Program-made: the position numbers and the translations under genes
Notes under the pieces: model-generated
What the model was told of the DNA's origin: nothing
What the model saw: the letters and a program-made list of their open reading frames with translations, nothing else
Databases searched by the model: none
Source: a virus
Virus record (IMG/VR): IMGVR_UViG_3300020125_000038
Location: 1 to 42,057 of that record
Strand: one strand, 5' to 3'
DNA length: 42,057 nucleotides
Part shown: positions 1 through 7,952 of the stretch, one piece after another
Position numbering within the stretch: position 1 is the stretch's first letter
How the letters are laid out: each line of letters begins with the position of its first letter

Positions 1-120
1 CACAATCGATAATTTCGTTCGAACCTTTCATCGAGCCAGAGATTCGTGCGTAACTTGTCCCACGCCAAACTTCGATGATAAGTTTCTGGCTCCAGAAATC
101 ATGCTTATACCGAAATGGCA
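1..120. repeat. Terminal direct repeat, left copy
   Basis: These 120 bases are identical to the last 120 bases of the window. A reading frame continues uninterrupted when the two copies are merged, which indicates a circular or circularly permuted genome of 41,937 bp written with an overlap. A genuine short terminal repeat cannot be excluded from sequence alone, but a coding gene through the joint makes an assembly overlap more likely. Confidence 0.95.
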
Positions 121-196
121 TGAAACCGAGAGGTCTCTTCGGAATCAACTCGGCTTCTGGTTCCAGATGAACTAATCTACTAGGTGCTCTAATCAT
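1..196 (-). CDS. Small phage protein crossing the genome ends (5' part)
   Basis: This is the first part of a 75-residue protein of unknown function. Its ATG overlaps the TGA of the replicative polymerase gene as ATGA, which implies translational coupling. The frame runs off position 1 and, through the terminal repeat, continues at the other end of the window to a TGA that again overlaps the next gene as ATGA. The protein starts MIRAPSRLVHLEPEAE and ends AIQAWKSFKK. It is basic and aromatic, with no membrane segment. Both overlaps are typical of tightly packed phage genes. No family is recognised. Confidence 0.8.
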   Translation of the reverse strand, partial: MIRAPSRLVHLEPEAELIPKRPLGFMPFRYKHDFWSQKLIIEVWRGTSYARISGSMKGSNEIIDC

Positions 197-3100
197 TTTA
201 CAAACTCCTCAAAGGGGCCAAATGCTTCAATAGCCTTGATAGCATCAGTCTTTAGCTTTTCGAAATATGACATGTCAATTTTTAGATCCGGCATGGCTTG
301 GGCAATCTCTGCCTCAACCCACTTGTACCCCTTGGTCCCGGTTACCGCGTAGTACTTGTCATCCTTGACCCGGTAGAGCGTTCCGCCCCCTTCGCTAACA
401 GGTACAAAACGACCAGTACGCCCAAGATGGCGCATATTGCGATAAACAAGGGCTTCATCTTTTTCGTGCTCCTCCTTGTCGAGATACATAGTTCCTTGAA
501 CAACAGTTCTACCTTCACATAGATCATCAAAAGTAGGTTCTTCACCGGAGAACAGTGTCTTGAACACATACGGATGTTGGAATTGAGATCCTACGGCTGT
601 CCATTCATCGCCTTTTCTAGCAATGTAAACCGCATCGTTGACAAGACAGAATTTGTCGTAGGTGATCTCGTGGTCGAATTCGTATCCATACATTGAACCG
701 AGCGTCTTTACATCAACGATTGTCTGTGAAGTGGCGTTTGGAATCTTTACAGAATCAGTCTTGATATGTGCGACGATATGGCCCAGCTTGATAAGATCGT
801 GCTTCAAGTCGATCATGAAGAGAGCGCCACGCTTGGCGACGATGTTGTCAACATTTCGAATATCACGGAACGGATTGTCGAATTTGGCCGACGTCAGGCC
901 ATAGACAATGTTCAACGCGATTCGAAGGGCGAAAGCCAACTGGCTGCCATGGTTGCTTACCTTGTGTTCCTCGGCTCCTTCCAGGAAGGGAGCGAGTCTT
1001 CCATCGAATAGCTTACGAGCATCTTCATAGTTCTGGTGCTTGATCTCTATCCGTGCTTTTGTGAGTTCAGCATACTTCTTTGTATAAGGCCCGAACAAGT
1101 TCAATATCTCGATAGTTCTTGGATGCATGCTCACTACATCCAGAAGAGCCACACCTTCGTAGATACCAGGTTCCGCGTAGACGTATCCACCTTCTCCTGG
1201 ATCTTCATCCTTATACGAGCTCTTACCTGCTTCAAATTTGTAGCCAGGAAATTCCTTTGACAAATCTGTGTAGACAAAATACCGCTGGGGATTTTTGTCA
1301 TCTCCAAATATGATCTTTGCTGTATGCTTCTGCGTGGTGTCATTGATGGCCAATCCACTGAGCTCTGCCAGGATCTGCCTCGCAACGAAGTCTTCCCAGC
1401 GATCTTCGAGTACAGCCTCAGTGGCCCGCACGTCATTGACGCAATACTCGACGACTCTCGGCCAGTCTTTCTCATCGACAGGATCCTCCCATGGAAGATC
1501 TAGCTCCATGTGATGCAGACCAAGGTCGATTTCGAATTTCTTCAATCCCTGCTTGATTGTGCTGAAATCCCAAATATCCGCATATGAGATGCTGTATGCT
1601 GCGGCGAATGGTGCGTTACGGTTATTGTCAACGATCATCTTCTGGCTGAGAGTGAAGAGCTGCTCGTTGCTGTATCCCATTGAAGCTGCATAGAGAATAT
1701 GATTGTCGTATCTACGATTGTAGAACCCAACCAGCTTCAGCCTGAACAATCTCTCCACTTCATGCGGCTTTGGATTGATCATTCGAACGACAGTATCTCC
1801 TCCGCGAAACTTCCAGCAGACGACGAAGAGATTCTTGTAGACCTCCACGTCAAATATGGCCATGCGATCGTCGTCCACTTCCACAACTGCATCAGAATCC
1901 ATCTCAGGAGCTGACTGGAACTTCATAGTCTGTACGGTCTTCAAACAGATAGCAGCTTGGTGAGAGCTGTTATTGGCGAACGCCATGATACGAGGCCGCA
2001 GATCCATGACGTCGTATTTCATGCCAGACTCATTAGCTTCTTCGAGAATATGAGCTATGAAATCGACGGACGGTTTGGTTCCTGGATGAACCTCTTTCCT
2101 CAGGTTCCGCTCAATCAGATCTCTGAGGCCCTTTTCACTGGTGATAGTCTTGGCCTTGAGCATCTTCTCCTTTTTCTGTTTGAGCGGCAGTCCACTGCTT
2201 ATCGACGCAATTGGCACCGCGTTGCATCGCGACAACCGGCGGCGCAACGACGCGTCCCCTCGGAACAGCTTAACCTCAATTCCCTCTGAATATTCTGAGG
2301 CAAGGGTCGCTGTGTCGCCAGCATACTCATAATGTAAGTGTACGCCCTGTCCCGATTGGCTGAGCTCGGCGTATGTGGCGGGCCAGGCACTAGCTGCTTC
2401 AAGATTTCGTTCGATTGCCTTGTGTCCATCTTGCCCTTTCAAATCGAAGTCTATGACGATATGGTTTTCAGGTACTTTTACAAAGTGAGTTTTAGTGGTA
2501 TCAATGTCTATTAGTCTCGTGCCAACGTTTGACCACTTTTGCTCTGGGAGATTATCTTTAGTCGCCACTTGCGCAGGTTGATCGGCATACTCTTCGTCAA
2601 ATAATGACACGGTCTCTTCCATGACCAGAGAATATGCGTGATGATCATTGTTCTTCTTTGGCGCTTTGAATTTCTCTGCATTGAATCCGCAATAGAGGCT
2701 ACGAACACGTTCGCCCTCCACTTCTCCCCTATCCTTGAACTCGTCGAAGTAGTTGCGGAGCTCCTCTCGCATCTTGTACTGGGGCAGCGGACGTTCTATC
2801 CCGCTTTCAGCACAAAATTCCTTATACAAGGTATAAGCTTGCTTTAGGGTTATACAATCCTGAGCTTTGAACAGATCATAATGCGCTTCGATAAAATTGT
2901 AGAAGATGTCTGTCTGCAACATCATCTCCAATGGGCGATAATCGTTGTAGTAATTCTTGCCCATCTCCAAATATACCTTCAGACAATGAGCTGAGATTGC
3001 ACCCAGCTCGAATTCAATCTGACTCATCAGAGTGTTGTAGTGCCTTACCGGGATTCTCACCCCAGTAGGATGGACATCGATCAACCGGCGAATAATCCCA

Positions 3101-3957
3101 GATTTGGCATCCGAGATCTTCACCGGCTGATTTGTCCCGATGAACAGAAGAGCGTCTGCTCTGGCTGTATAACTCGGCTTGTACTTCTCATTCATCGTCA
3201 TCTGCTCGTGTGAGATGATTGAATTCAGCCGAGTGTTGTCTTCCAGCTTTGAAAGATCACCATCGTGTTGGATGGCGACTAACGGATTGTTCTTGAATGC
3301 TTCTGTGGCAAACGCTGAACTGGTACTACCAAGAGCCTTACCGTCAAAAGTCGTGGTGTACCCATCGAATAGTTTCTCGATTACGTTCAGTATTGTCGAT
3401 TTTCCAGATCCAGCCGGTCCATACAAGACCAAGAACTTTTGAATCTTCTTTGAGTCTCCCGCTACGATAGATCCAATTGCCCATTCAATCTTAGCCCGTT
3501 CACTTACAGAATATAACGTGCCAATCAATTCATCCCAGGCTGAAATATCCCCTTCCTCCAAAGAATAAGGCAGTCTACGACTGACATAGTCTGTCTTCTT
3601 TACTTCGGCATCTACGAAGGTAACCTTGGAATCCAGTTGATGACTGCTATCACTTATCTGTCCCAGAAACTTCTTGAACTGCGTCCAGGCATTGGTATTG
3701 AATGAACGCAAGAACTTGACAACAACTGGCACATTTGTGTTAGCAGACAGATTTTCTGCTTCCTGCTGAAGATCTTCATCAACAAGTCTTTGCACGTCAT
3801 ACTCATCACGAGACCAGAGGCCTGCTTCCTCGTCCCAGATCGCGTAGAAGGAACGGCCTTGCACCATCAGATCCTGAGAACGACCGACAATAAAATCCGG
3901 ATACAACTCCAGCTTCTTGTCTTTCGTTTCTCTGGTTAGGATCTGATAGAAATCCAT
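193..3957 (-). CDS. SF3 helicase / AEP primase / family B DNA polymerase fusion
   Basis: This 1254-residue protein combines replisome activities in one chain. An SF3 (D5/P4-type) helicase lies at about 170-300: Walker A GPAGSGKST at 180-188, an acidic HDGDL at 231-235, the GTNQP sensor at 274-278 and arginines at 290-291. A PrimPol (AEP) domain follows at about 480-600, with IDFD at 502-505, SGQGVHLH at 535-542 and IEVKLF at 560-565. Next is a DEDD 3'-5' exonuclease: FDVE at 702-705, NRRYD at 747-751 and YCVND at 838-842. Family B polymerase motifs close the protein: DVVSMHP at 940-946 (A), LNIVYG at 1015-1020 (B) and KTDS at 1066-1069 (C, the catalytic Asp kept but the usual leading Asp replaced by Lys). 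The helicase-before-primase order is the reverse of the common AEP-SF3 arrangement. An SD-like GGGAG precedes the ATG. Confidence 0.9.
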   Translation of the reverse strand: MDFYQILTRETKDKKLELYPDFIVGRSQDLMVQGRSFYAIWDEEAGLWSRDEYDVQRLVDEDLQQEAENLSANTNVPVVVKFLRSFNTNAWTQFKKFLGQISDSSHQLDSKVTFVDAEVKKTDYVSRRLPYSLEEGDISAWDELIGTLYSVSERAKIEWAIGSIVAGDSKKIQKFLVLYGPAGSGKSTILNVIEKLFDGYTTTFDGKALGSTSSAFATEAFKNNPLVAIQHDGDLSKLEDNTRLNSIISHEQMTMNEKYKPSYTARADALLFIGTNQPVKISDAKSGIIRRLIDVHPTGVRIPVRHYNTLMSQIEFELGAISAHCLKVYLEMGKNYYNDYRPLEMMLQTDIFYNFIEAHYDLFKAQDCITLKQAYTLYKEFCAESGIERPLPQYKMREELRNYFDEFKDRGEVEGERVRSLYCGFNAEKFKAPKKNNDHHAYSLVMEETVSLFDEEYADQPAQVATKDNLPEQKWSNVGTRLIDIDTTKTHFVKVPENHIVIDFDLKGQDGHKAIERNLEAASAWPATYAELSQSGQGVHLHYEYAGDTATLASEYSEGIEVKLFRGDASLRRRLSRCNAVPIASISSGLPLKQKKEKMLKAKTITSEKGLRDLIERNLRKEVHPGTKPSVDFIAHILEEANESGMKYDVMDLRPRIMAFANNSSHQAAICLKTVQTMKFQSAPEMDSDAVVEVDDDRMAIFDVEVYKNLFVVCWKFRGGDTVVRMINPKPHEVERLFRLKLVGFYNRRYDNHILYAASMGYSNEQLFTLSQKMIVDNNRNAPFAAAYSISYADIWDFSTIKQGLKKFEIDLGLHHMELDLPWEDPVDEKDWPRVVEYCVNDVRATEAVLEDRWEDFVARQILAELSGLAINDTTQKHTAKIIFGDDKNPQRYFVYTDLSKEFPGYKFEAGKSSYKDEDPGEGGYVYAEPGIYEGVALLDVVSMHPRTIEILNLFGPYTKKYAELTKARIEIKHQNYEDARKLFDGRLAPFLEGAEEHKVSNHGSQLAFALRIALNIVYGLTSAKFDNPFRDIRNVDNIVAKRGALFMIDLKHDLIKLGHIVAHIKTDSVKIPNATSQTIVDVKTLGSMYGYEFDHEITYDKFCLVNDAVYIARKGDEWTAVGSQFQHPYVFKTLFSGEEPTFDDLCEGRTVVQGTMYLDKEEHEKDEALVYRNMRHLGRTGRFVPVSEGGGTLYRVKDDKYYAVTGTKGYKWVEAEIAQAMPDLKIDMSYFEKLKTDAIKAIEAFGPFEEFVK

Positions 3958-3984
3958 TCAGCTCCCATCTCGTTTCTCTTTCTG

Positions 3985-4512
3985 TTACAACCCACGAAGA
4001 TCGATAATGTAGGCACTCATCTGGTACCAGATCTCAATTTTCGTTTGATCTTCATCCGTGCTTTTCAATGGGAAAAACCCACCGAGTCCGTTTCGCTGAT
4101 ATGTTCTCCAAATAAGAGCTTCGAGAATTTCGTCAATTTGTAGATTTTTACGGAAAGAAATGGGATCGGCCATCTTGTGCAGTCTGAGATTCTTGATGAG
4201 TTGCCAAGCCCATTCTCTTGACGGTCCTTCGGCATTGAACTCCAGCCGCCGAGAGAGGGCCACTATCACTTCCAGGATTGAGACCCCAAATGGAAATGCG
4301 TAGTGACCCCCTCTCAAGAACTCAGCTCGGAGATCAAAGCCGTCTGCTAGACGATTATCGTCATTGGGAATGATCCAAACGAATTCCTTGTTGTGAAGTC
4401 GTTCGAATAATCCATGATATTCCCTGACTCGCGCCCCATTCTGTTCGATCTGGATCTGAGATACTAGCCACTGAAAATATGAATTCTCAATGGACTCGGA
4501 CCTAGTCATCAT
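3985..4512 (-). CDS. Conserved phage protein of unknown function
   Basis: The 175-residue soluble protein carries hallmarks I associate with a widespread unnamed phage family: an N-terminal YFQWLVSQI, a central IPNDDNR, then SILEVIVALSRRLEF, WQLIKNLRL, and a C-terminal WRTYQRNGLGGFFPL followed by KIEIWYQMSAYI. The invariant polar motifs suggest a conserved core, but I know no function. The start overlaps the end of the upstream gene. Two consecutive ATGs (4512 and 4509) and a TTG at 4515 compete as start codons, and the SD is weak. It lies between membrane-protein genes and the replicative polymerase. Confidence 0.8.
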   Translation of the reverse strand: MMTRSESIENSYFQWLVSQIQIEQNGARVREYHGLFERLHNKEFVWIIPNDDNRLADGFDLRAEFLRGGHYAFPFGVSILEVIVALSRRLEFNAEGPSREWAWQLIKNLRLHKMADPISFRKNLQIDEILEALIWRTYQRNGLGGFFPLKSTDEDQTKIEIWYQMSAYIIDLRGL

Positions 4513-5326
4513 CAAACCCGCGATTAGGTCGTCGACGTCTCACCTCAGACGAGTGACGAATCGTTCCTTGTATCGTATCTTCAAAGCTTCCACGATCTCG
4601 GACGATCTCGAAGTCGATGCCCATCTCTTCGTTACGAATATAGACGATGTCGACGTTTCCTGACCCATGCCCCCATTTTCCGAGATTCCCAAGACCAATG
4701 GTTTCATCCATGTCATCAATCGTCAGGTTTCTCGAATTGGCCAGAACATCGTCGACTTCATAGTACGTGTATGACACCTGATCATGGCCAGGCTCATTCT
4801 GACTATACTCGTCAACATGAACGATGTATGGGGTATCCTTCTTTCGCATCTTTACCTCGACTGCATAATCCCATTCATCGTCTGGTTCAGTCTGCTTGAA
4901 GACGTTTGTTACTTGTGACGTCTCTTCAACCTCAACTGCCTCCTCGACCGCTTCTTCGTCGGAAGGATATAGTCGATTAGCTTCGTCGATTGCTTCTTGT
5001 TCTTTCTCCGTGAACGCACGTTCTGTCCTTTCCACTACAACTTGTTCAACAGGGGGTTTAGGTTGAGCAGCTACTGTCTTCTTGTAGTAATGCTCTCGTA
5101 TCTTTGAGATCTCGTCATTGGCTAGCTTGGAGTACTTCGTCTTCAGGCGATGCTCGGCAATGTAATATCCAGCTGCGAATCCAGCTGCGACTCCAACGCC
5201 GATGCCAGCAAAGAAAAAGCCGAATTCTCTCCCCGTTAGACGACGAGTTGCATCCGCGACTTCTTCGATCTTGACAGCAACTTCCTCGATCTGATCAGCT
5301 GCCTGTTCGACTAGCTCATCTGCCAT
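4502..5326 (-). CDS. Membrane-anchored phage protein with acidic cytoplasmic domain
   Basis: The 274-residue protein has an acidic N-terminal helix rich in Glu and Val, then one hydrophobic segment around 35-55 (FGFFFAGIGVGVAAGFAAGYY), then a basic stretch ending in the motif IREHYYKK. The rest is mainly charged: an acidic linker and a folded C-terminal part with DTPYIVHVDEY and SQNEPGHDQVSYTYYEVDD. The two C-terminal blocks look like the conserved core of a phage family, role unknown. An SD (GGAGGG) precedes the ATG, and the start overlaps the upstream gene by 16 bases. Confidence 0.8.
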   Translation of the reverse strand: MADELVEQAADQIEEVAVKIEEVADATRRLTGREFGFFFAGIGVGVAAGFAAGYYIAEHRLKTKYSKLANDEISKIREHYYKKTVAAQPKPPVEQVVVERTERAFTEKEQEAIDEANRLYPSDEEAVEEAVEVEETSQVTNVFKQTEPDDEWDYAVEVKMRKKDTPYIVHVDEYSQNEPGHDQVSYTYYEVDDVLANSRNLTIDDMDETIGLGNLGKWGHGSGNVDIVYIRNEEMGIDFEIVRDRGSFEDTIQGTIRHSSEVRRRRPNRGFDDD

Positions 5327-6225
5327 GACAGTCCCTCCACAGGTGTATCGATCTTGTCGTAAATAACACCGTCAACATTGAAGTCGAGCAGAATCGAACC
5401 TTCACGGCCATTGACGAAATCTCTGACATTATGATCGTCATTAGTCCAGAGGCCAAAGTCAACATGAGCATCTGCTACCTGCCCATTACTGATGATCCAT
5501 CCCACAACTGATCCTGCCTTGGACCGCGGGATCCCGAGCGAGTCATACACTTCATTCAGGAACAGATGTCCGCGAGCTCTCAGGAGATCATTCGCGTAAG
5601 TCTGCTGACACTGAAGAAAGATGAGATTGTATTCCGGTTCTTTGTTCCACTCCGGCGATAGAGGATCAAAAAATCTGGCATAAATAGAAGGAATACCATC
5701 ACCCACACGCGTAACGGTCTTCTTCTTTCCATCCTCAAGTATCTCAACTTCGCGAGTTCCATAACGAAAGTTACGATCTTCTTCCTCGCCATACTTGTCG
5801 ATCACACGCTGACGGTATTCAGCAAACCCTTTCTCAAGAGCGGCATATGCTGCAGTCAATGCGACATTTCTTTTCGTCAGAATATTGTGAGACTGAACCA
5901 GAGCAGCGATGGAAGCTCCACCAATAACAATCGACGGGGTATAAAGCCGGACAATCTTCACACCAGTCTGAATCGTGATGATCCGGACATCATTTTCACG
6001 ATCCTTCTCACTGTACTCTCTGTGCTCGAGAGTCTTCGCCTTCTTGATCTTCTCCTGCCCTTCGTCCAGCACATCTTCGAGCTTCAGAGTAGCTCGACAA
6101 GCAAGAACTGTACTGCCAACCACACCAACAAGTCCTGCTCCAAACAGGATCGCTGGTGAGTTCTTTTCCACTTTCAACGCTTGACGGGCAATCTGTCGGC
6201 CGATCGCCCCAGAAACTAACTGCAT
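5311..6225 (-). CDS. DUF6353-like membrane phage protein, copy 1
   Basis: This is a 304-residue protein with two hydrophobic segments near the N-terminus (SPAILFGAGLVGVVGSTVLA at about 24-43 and YTPSIVIGGASIAALVQSHN at about 95-114) separated by a charged helix. A globular C-terminal domain follows, ending in FNVDGVIYDKI. The layout matches a second gene in this window (7953-8735): hydrophobic hairpin, an AALEKGFAEYR-type helix, then NEVYDSLGIP and GW motifs. I assign both to the DUF6353 type from memory of that family; the function is unknown. A strong GGAG SD precedes the ATG. It probably sits in the inner membrane. Confidence 0.8.
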   Translation of the reverse strand: MQLVSGAIGRQIARQALKVEKNSPAILFGAGLVGVVGSTVLACRATLKLEDVLDEGQEKIKKAKTLEHREYSEKDRENDVRIITIQTGVKIVRLYTPSIVIGGASIAALVQSHNILTKRNVALTAAYAALEKGFAEYRQRVIDKYGEEEDRNFRYGTREVEILEDGKKKTVTRVGDGIPSIYARFFDPLSPEWNKEPEYNLIFLQCQQTYANDLLRARGHLFLNEVYDSLGIPRSKAGSVVGWIISNGQVADAHVDFGLWTNDDHNVRDFVNGREGSILLDFNVDGVIYDKIDTPVEGLSWQMS

Positions 6226-6235
6226 TATTATCTCC

Positions 6236-6415
6236 TTAAAAAAGTTTACCTTGGGTGGGCTCTGTAGGCGGGTCTTTCGATACTTTCTTTTTCGTTTCGT
6301 TGTAGTCCATGTAGATAGCGAATACCCGATCGTCAGGCATCGAATCTACTCTTGCTGCCCAAGTTTCATTCGGGTACAGAGATTTGACTATCGCTCGTAT
6401 CTCTGCCGTATTCAT
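6236..6415 (-). CDS. Small conserved phage protein, 59 aa
   Basis: This short gene encodes MNTAEIRAIVKSLYPNETW followed by a VDSMPDDRVFAIYMDY core and a charged tail. The pattern of a K-x-YP-N-x-TW motif followed by V-D-x-M-x-D-x-Q/R-V-x-AIY recurs in small phage proteins of unknown role. It is packed between the 207-residue gene, whose TAA ends just before its ATG, and copy 1 of the DUF6353-like gene, whose SD lies just after its stop. It has no membrane segment. The SD is weak, so translation probably depends on coupling with the gene before it. Confidence 0.75.
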   Translation of the reverse strand: MNTAEIRAIVKSLYPNETWAARVDSMPDDRVFAIYMDYNETKKKVSKDPPTEPTQGKLF

Positions 6416-6417
6416 AA

Positions 6418-7041
6418 TTAATCAAGGGGCTGAGGGTCAGGTAGGTCCAGGAGATATCCTCCACGAACTCTAGTAACTCCCGCACCACGGAGTTCTGTCC
6501 AGCCCCACTTGTTGTCCGTGAAGGAGCCGCTAATACCCACAAGCTCGTACAAGTCAGCAACAGTTGCTGATCCATAACGGCTCACCACCTCGTATAGTTT
6601 GTCAATGACTTCTTCTGCTTCGGAACGGGACTGCAACACAAGCTCATCAAAATCAAAACGAGCTCGTGCCTGACGACTCATCACTCGCTGAGAAGAAGAC
6701 TGTCTGCTTCCCATCGCGTATCGGTTATAACTCACATAACCAGTCGGGCCAGCTTGAGGCGGTGTACTTCCCCTGCGTCGTGAATCGCCGAGAATAAGTC
6801 TCTCAAATCCTTGAGATACCGTTTCGACAACCATGTCCCTTGCCGCGGGCAGCAGAATATCGAACATGGCATACCGAACTGCATTCTTCGCGTCACCACC
6901 GATGAATGTCTCTTTGAACTGCTTACCGATGGACTTCTTTCTCCGAATTGGATCATCCGAAGTAACGCGCTCGATCTTTTTATCTTCTGCTGCTTTTCTC
7001 TTACTTGCTTCGCTGTTAGGCGGATAATCCGGGATTTCCAT
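6418..7041 (-). CDS. Conserved phage protein with C-terminal KWGW domain
   Basis: This is a 207-residue protein. The N-terminal part is basic (KRKAAEDKKIERV), followed by KQFKETFIGGDAKNAVRYAMFDILLPAARDM, a helical segment that could associate with membranes. A Ser/Arg-rich linker joins it to a C-terminal domain at about 125-207 with FDELVLQSRSEAEEVIDKLYE, TVADLYELVGI and WGWTELRGAGVTRVRGGYLLDLP. I recognise the layout as a recurring but uncharacterised phage family. The SD TTGAGGA lies just upstream of the ATG, and a terminator-like hairpin precedes it, so it may begin a transcription unit or be reached by read-through. Confidence 0.8.
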   Translation of the reverse strand: MEIPDYPPNSEASKRKAAEDKKIERVTSDDPIRRKKSIGKQFKETFIGGDAKNAVRYAMFDILLPAARDMVVETVSQGFERLILGDSRRRGSTPPQAGPTGYVSYNRYAMGSRQSSSQRVMSRQARARFDFDELVLQSRSEAEEVIDKLYEVVSRYGSATVADLYELVGISGSFTDNKWGWTELRGAGVTRVRGGYLLDLPDPQPLD

Positions 7042-7056
7042 AGATTCCTCAATTTA

Positions 7057-7090
7057 GAAAAAGAAAATGAAAGCACCGGTTAGGTGCCTT
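7057..7090 (-). terminator. Rho-independent terminator after the 93-aa gene
   Basis: On the minus strand an 8-bp stem (AAGGCACC with GGTGCTTT, one G-U pair) with a 5-base loop is followed by a pyrimidine-rich T-tract. It lies 5 bases after the stop of the 93-residue gene and before the next SD. Confidence 0.75.
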
Positions 7091-7095
7091 CATCT

Positions 7096-7377
7096 TTATC
7101 GATCCGACTTGTACTCGTTGGCAGCTTTCTTTGCAGTTGCCTTACGATTCTCGATCCAATCGACGAACCCATCAATCCTGCGATCAACGTGCTCGGAAGC
7201 TTGCTCAGCGACCATTCCACCAATAACAAAGCTTCCTGCCCAAACCTTGGCTGCGTCTGCAGTGGTTTCAACATTGGTGTTGTTAGTGATGATGTCGCGA
7301 GTTACCTTCCCGACGCTGATCGTAGTGATCAACTGGGCCGCCATCTTGGCAATCTTAATCTTATCTGACGTAAGCAT
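7096..7377 (-). CDS. Small phage protein with hydrophobic core, 93 aa
   Basis: The protein starts with a charged MLTSDKIKIAKMAAQLI, has a Thr-rich stretch (DIITNNTNVETTADAAK), then a short hydrophobic helix (VWAGSFVIGGMVAEQA) and a C-terminal charged helix with WIENRK. It resembles recurring small phage proteins of unknown function. It is a single-gene unit: a 29-bp promoter-like element lies 26 bases upstream of the ATG, an AGGAG SD lies between them, and a terminator follows the stop. Confidence 0.75.
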   Translation of the reverse strand: MLTSDKIKIAKMAAQLITTISVGKVTRDIITNNTNVETTADAAKVWAGSFVIGGMVAEQASEHVDRRIDGFVDWIENRKATAKKAANEYKSDR

Positions 7378-7402
7378 AATTACTCCTAAAGTAGATGTGG
7401 GG

Positions 7403-7431
7403 TCTCGTTATACAGCATGTTTTTTCTGCGA
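7403..7431 (-). promoter_or_regulatory. 29-bp promoter-like element, copy 1
   Basis: On the minus strand it reads TCGCAG, 13 bases including ACAT, then TATAACGAGA. It is one of six copies with exactly the same length. The copy sits directly upstream of the 93-residue gene. No TTGACA-like box is present 16-18 bases before the TATAAC. Confidence 0.75.
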
Positions 7432-7446
7432 AAAGAGGGTTTACCC

Positions 7447-7941
7447 CTATTCATCTACAATCACTATCTCTCCCGCGATGATCTTATCCGTAAGCTCTTT
7501 GGAATCCGGGTATTCCATCATCTCTTTTCTGTTCAGAACCCTTGGCTCAGGTTTTGATGCCAGATCAGTTACTTCCTCTGCCATACCAGCTGGAATAATG
7601 CCGTTCATGAATTCGATAGCGGAATCGGTTACCGTGACCAATTCCATAAACAACGCCTCATATGCTTTCGACGATTCAAATTCCTCACGCATGATTGAGT
7701 TCTTGATGAAACGCTTACCATCCACTGACTTCTTGCCATACGACAGCAGAATGATCTTCTTGAACTCAGAGATAAGCTTAGCCCTGTCATCAGCTGCAAC
7801 AATTCTCTCCATTGCCGCCGACAAGCCCCCGTCGTGACTGAACTCGAGCTCGATCAACTCAGGCTTGGACAAATGAAAGAAGAAGTCCTCCGTGACTTCC
7901 TCATCATTGAAATCCATGTAGGTAATCGTCTTCTTGAGCAC
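7447..7941 (-). CDS. Conserved phage protein (tail-chaperone-like family)
   Basis: This 164-residue protein begins LKKTITYMDFNDEEVTEDFFFHLSKPELIELE, a pattern I associate with a widespread phage family sometimes placed near tail genes. It then has AMERIVAADDRAKLISEFKKIILLSYGKKS, DGKRFIKN and AYEALFMELV, followed by an acidic tail. By resemblance it could be a tail assembly chaperone, but here it sits far from the tail operon among membrane proteins, so I leave the function open. It starts at GTG with a GAAAGGA SD. A weak 4-bp hairpin with a T-run follows the stop, immediately before promoter copy 1. Confidence 0.75.
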   Translation of the reverse strand: MLKKTITYMDFNDEEVTEDFFFHLSKPELIELEFSHDGGLSAAMERIVAADDRAKLISEFKKIILLSYGKKSVDGKRFIKNSIMREEFESSKAYEALFMELVTVTDSAIEFMNGIIPAGMAEEVTDLASKPEPRVLNRKEMMEYPDSKELTDKIIAGEIVIVDE

Positions 7942-7952
7942 AGCTGTCCTTT

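Noticed and set aside
7067-7837. 256-codon open frame on the plus strand
   Set aside because: It crosses two genes and a terminator on the other strand and has a Ser/Ile-rich random composition.
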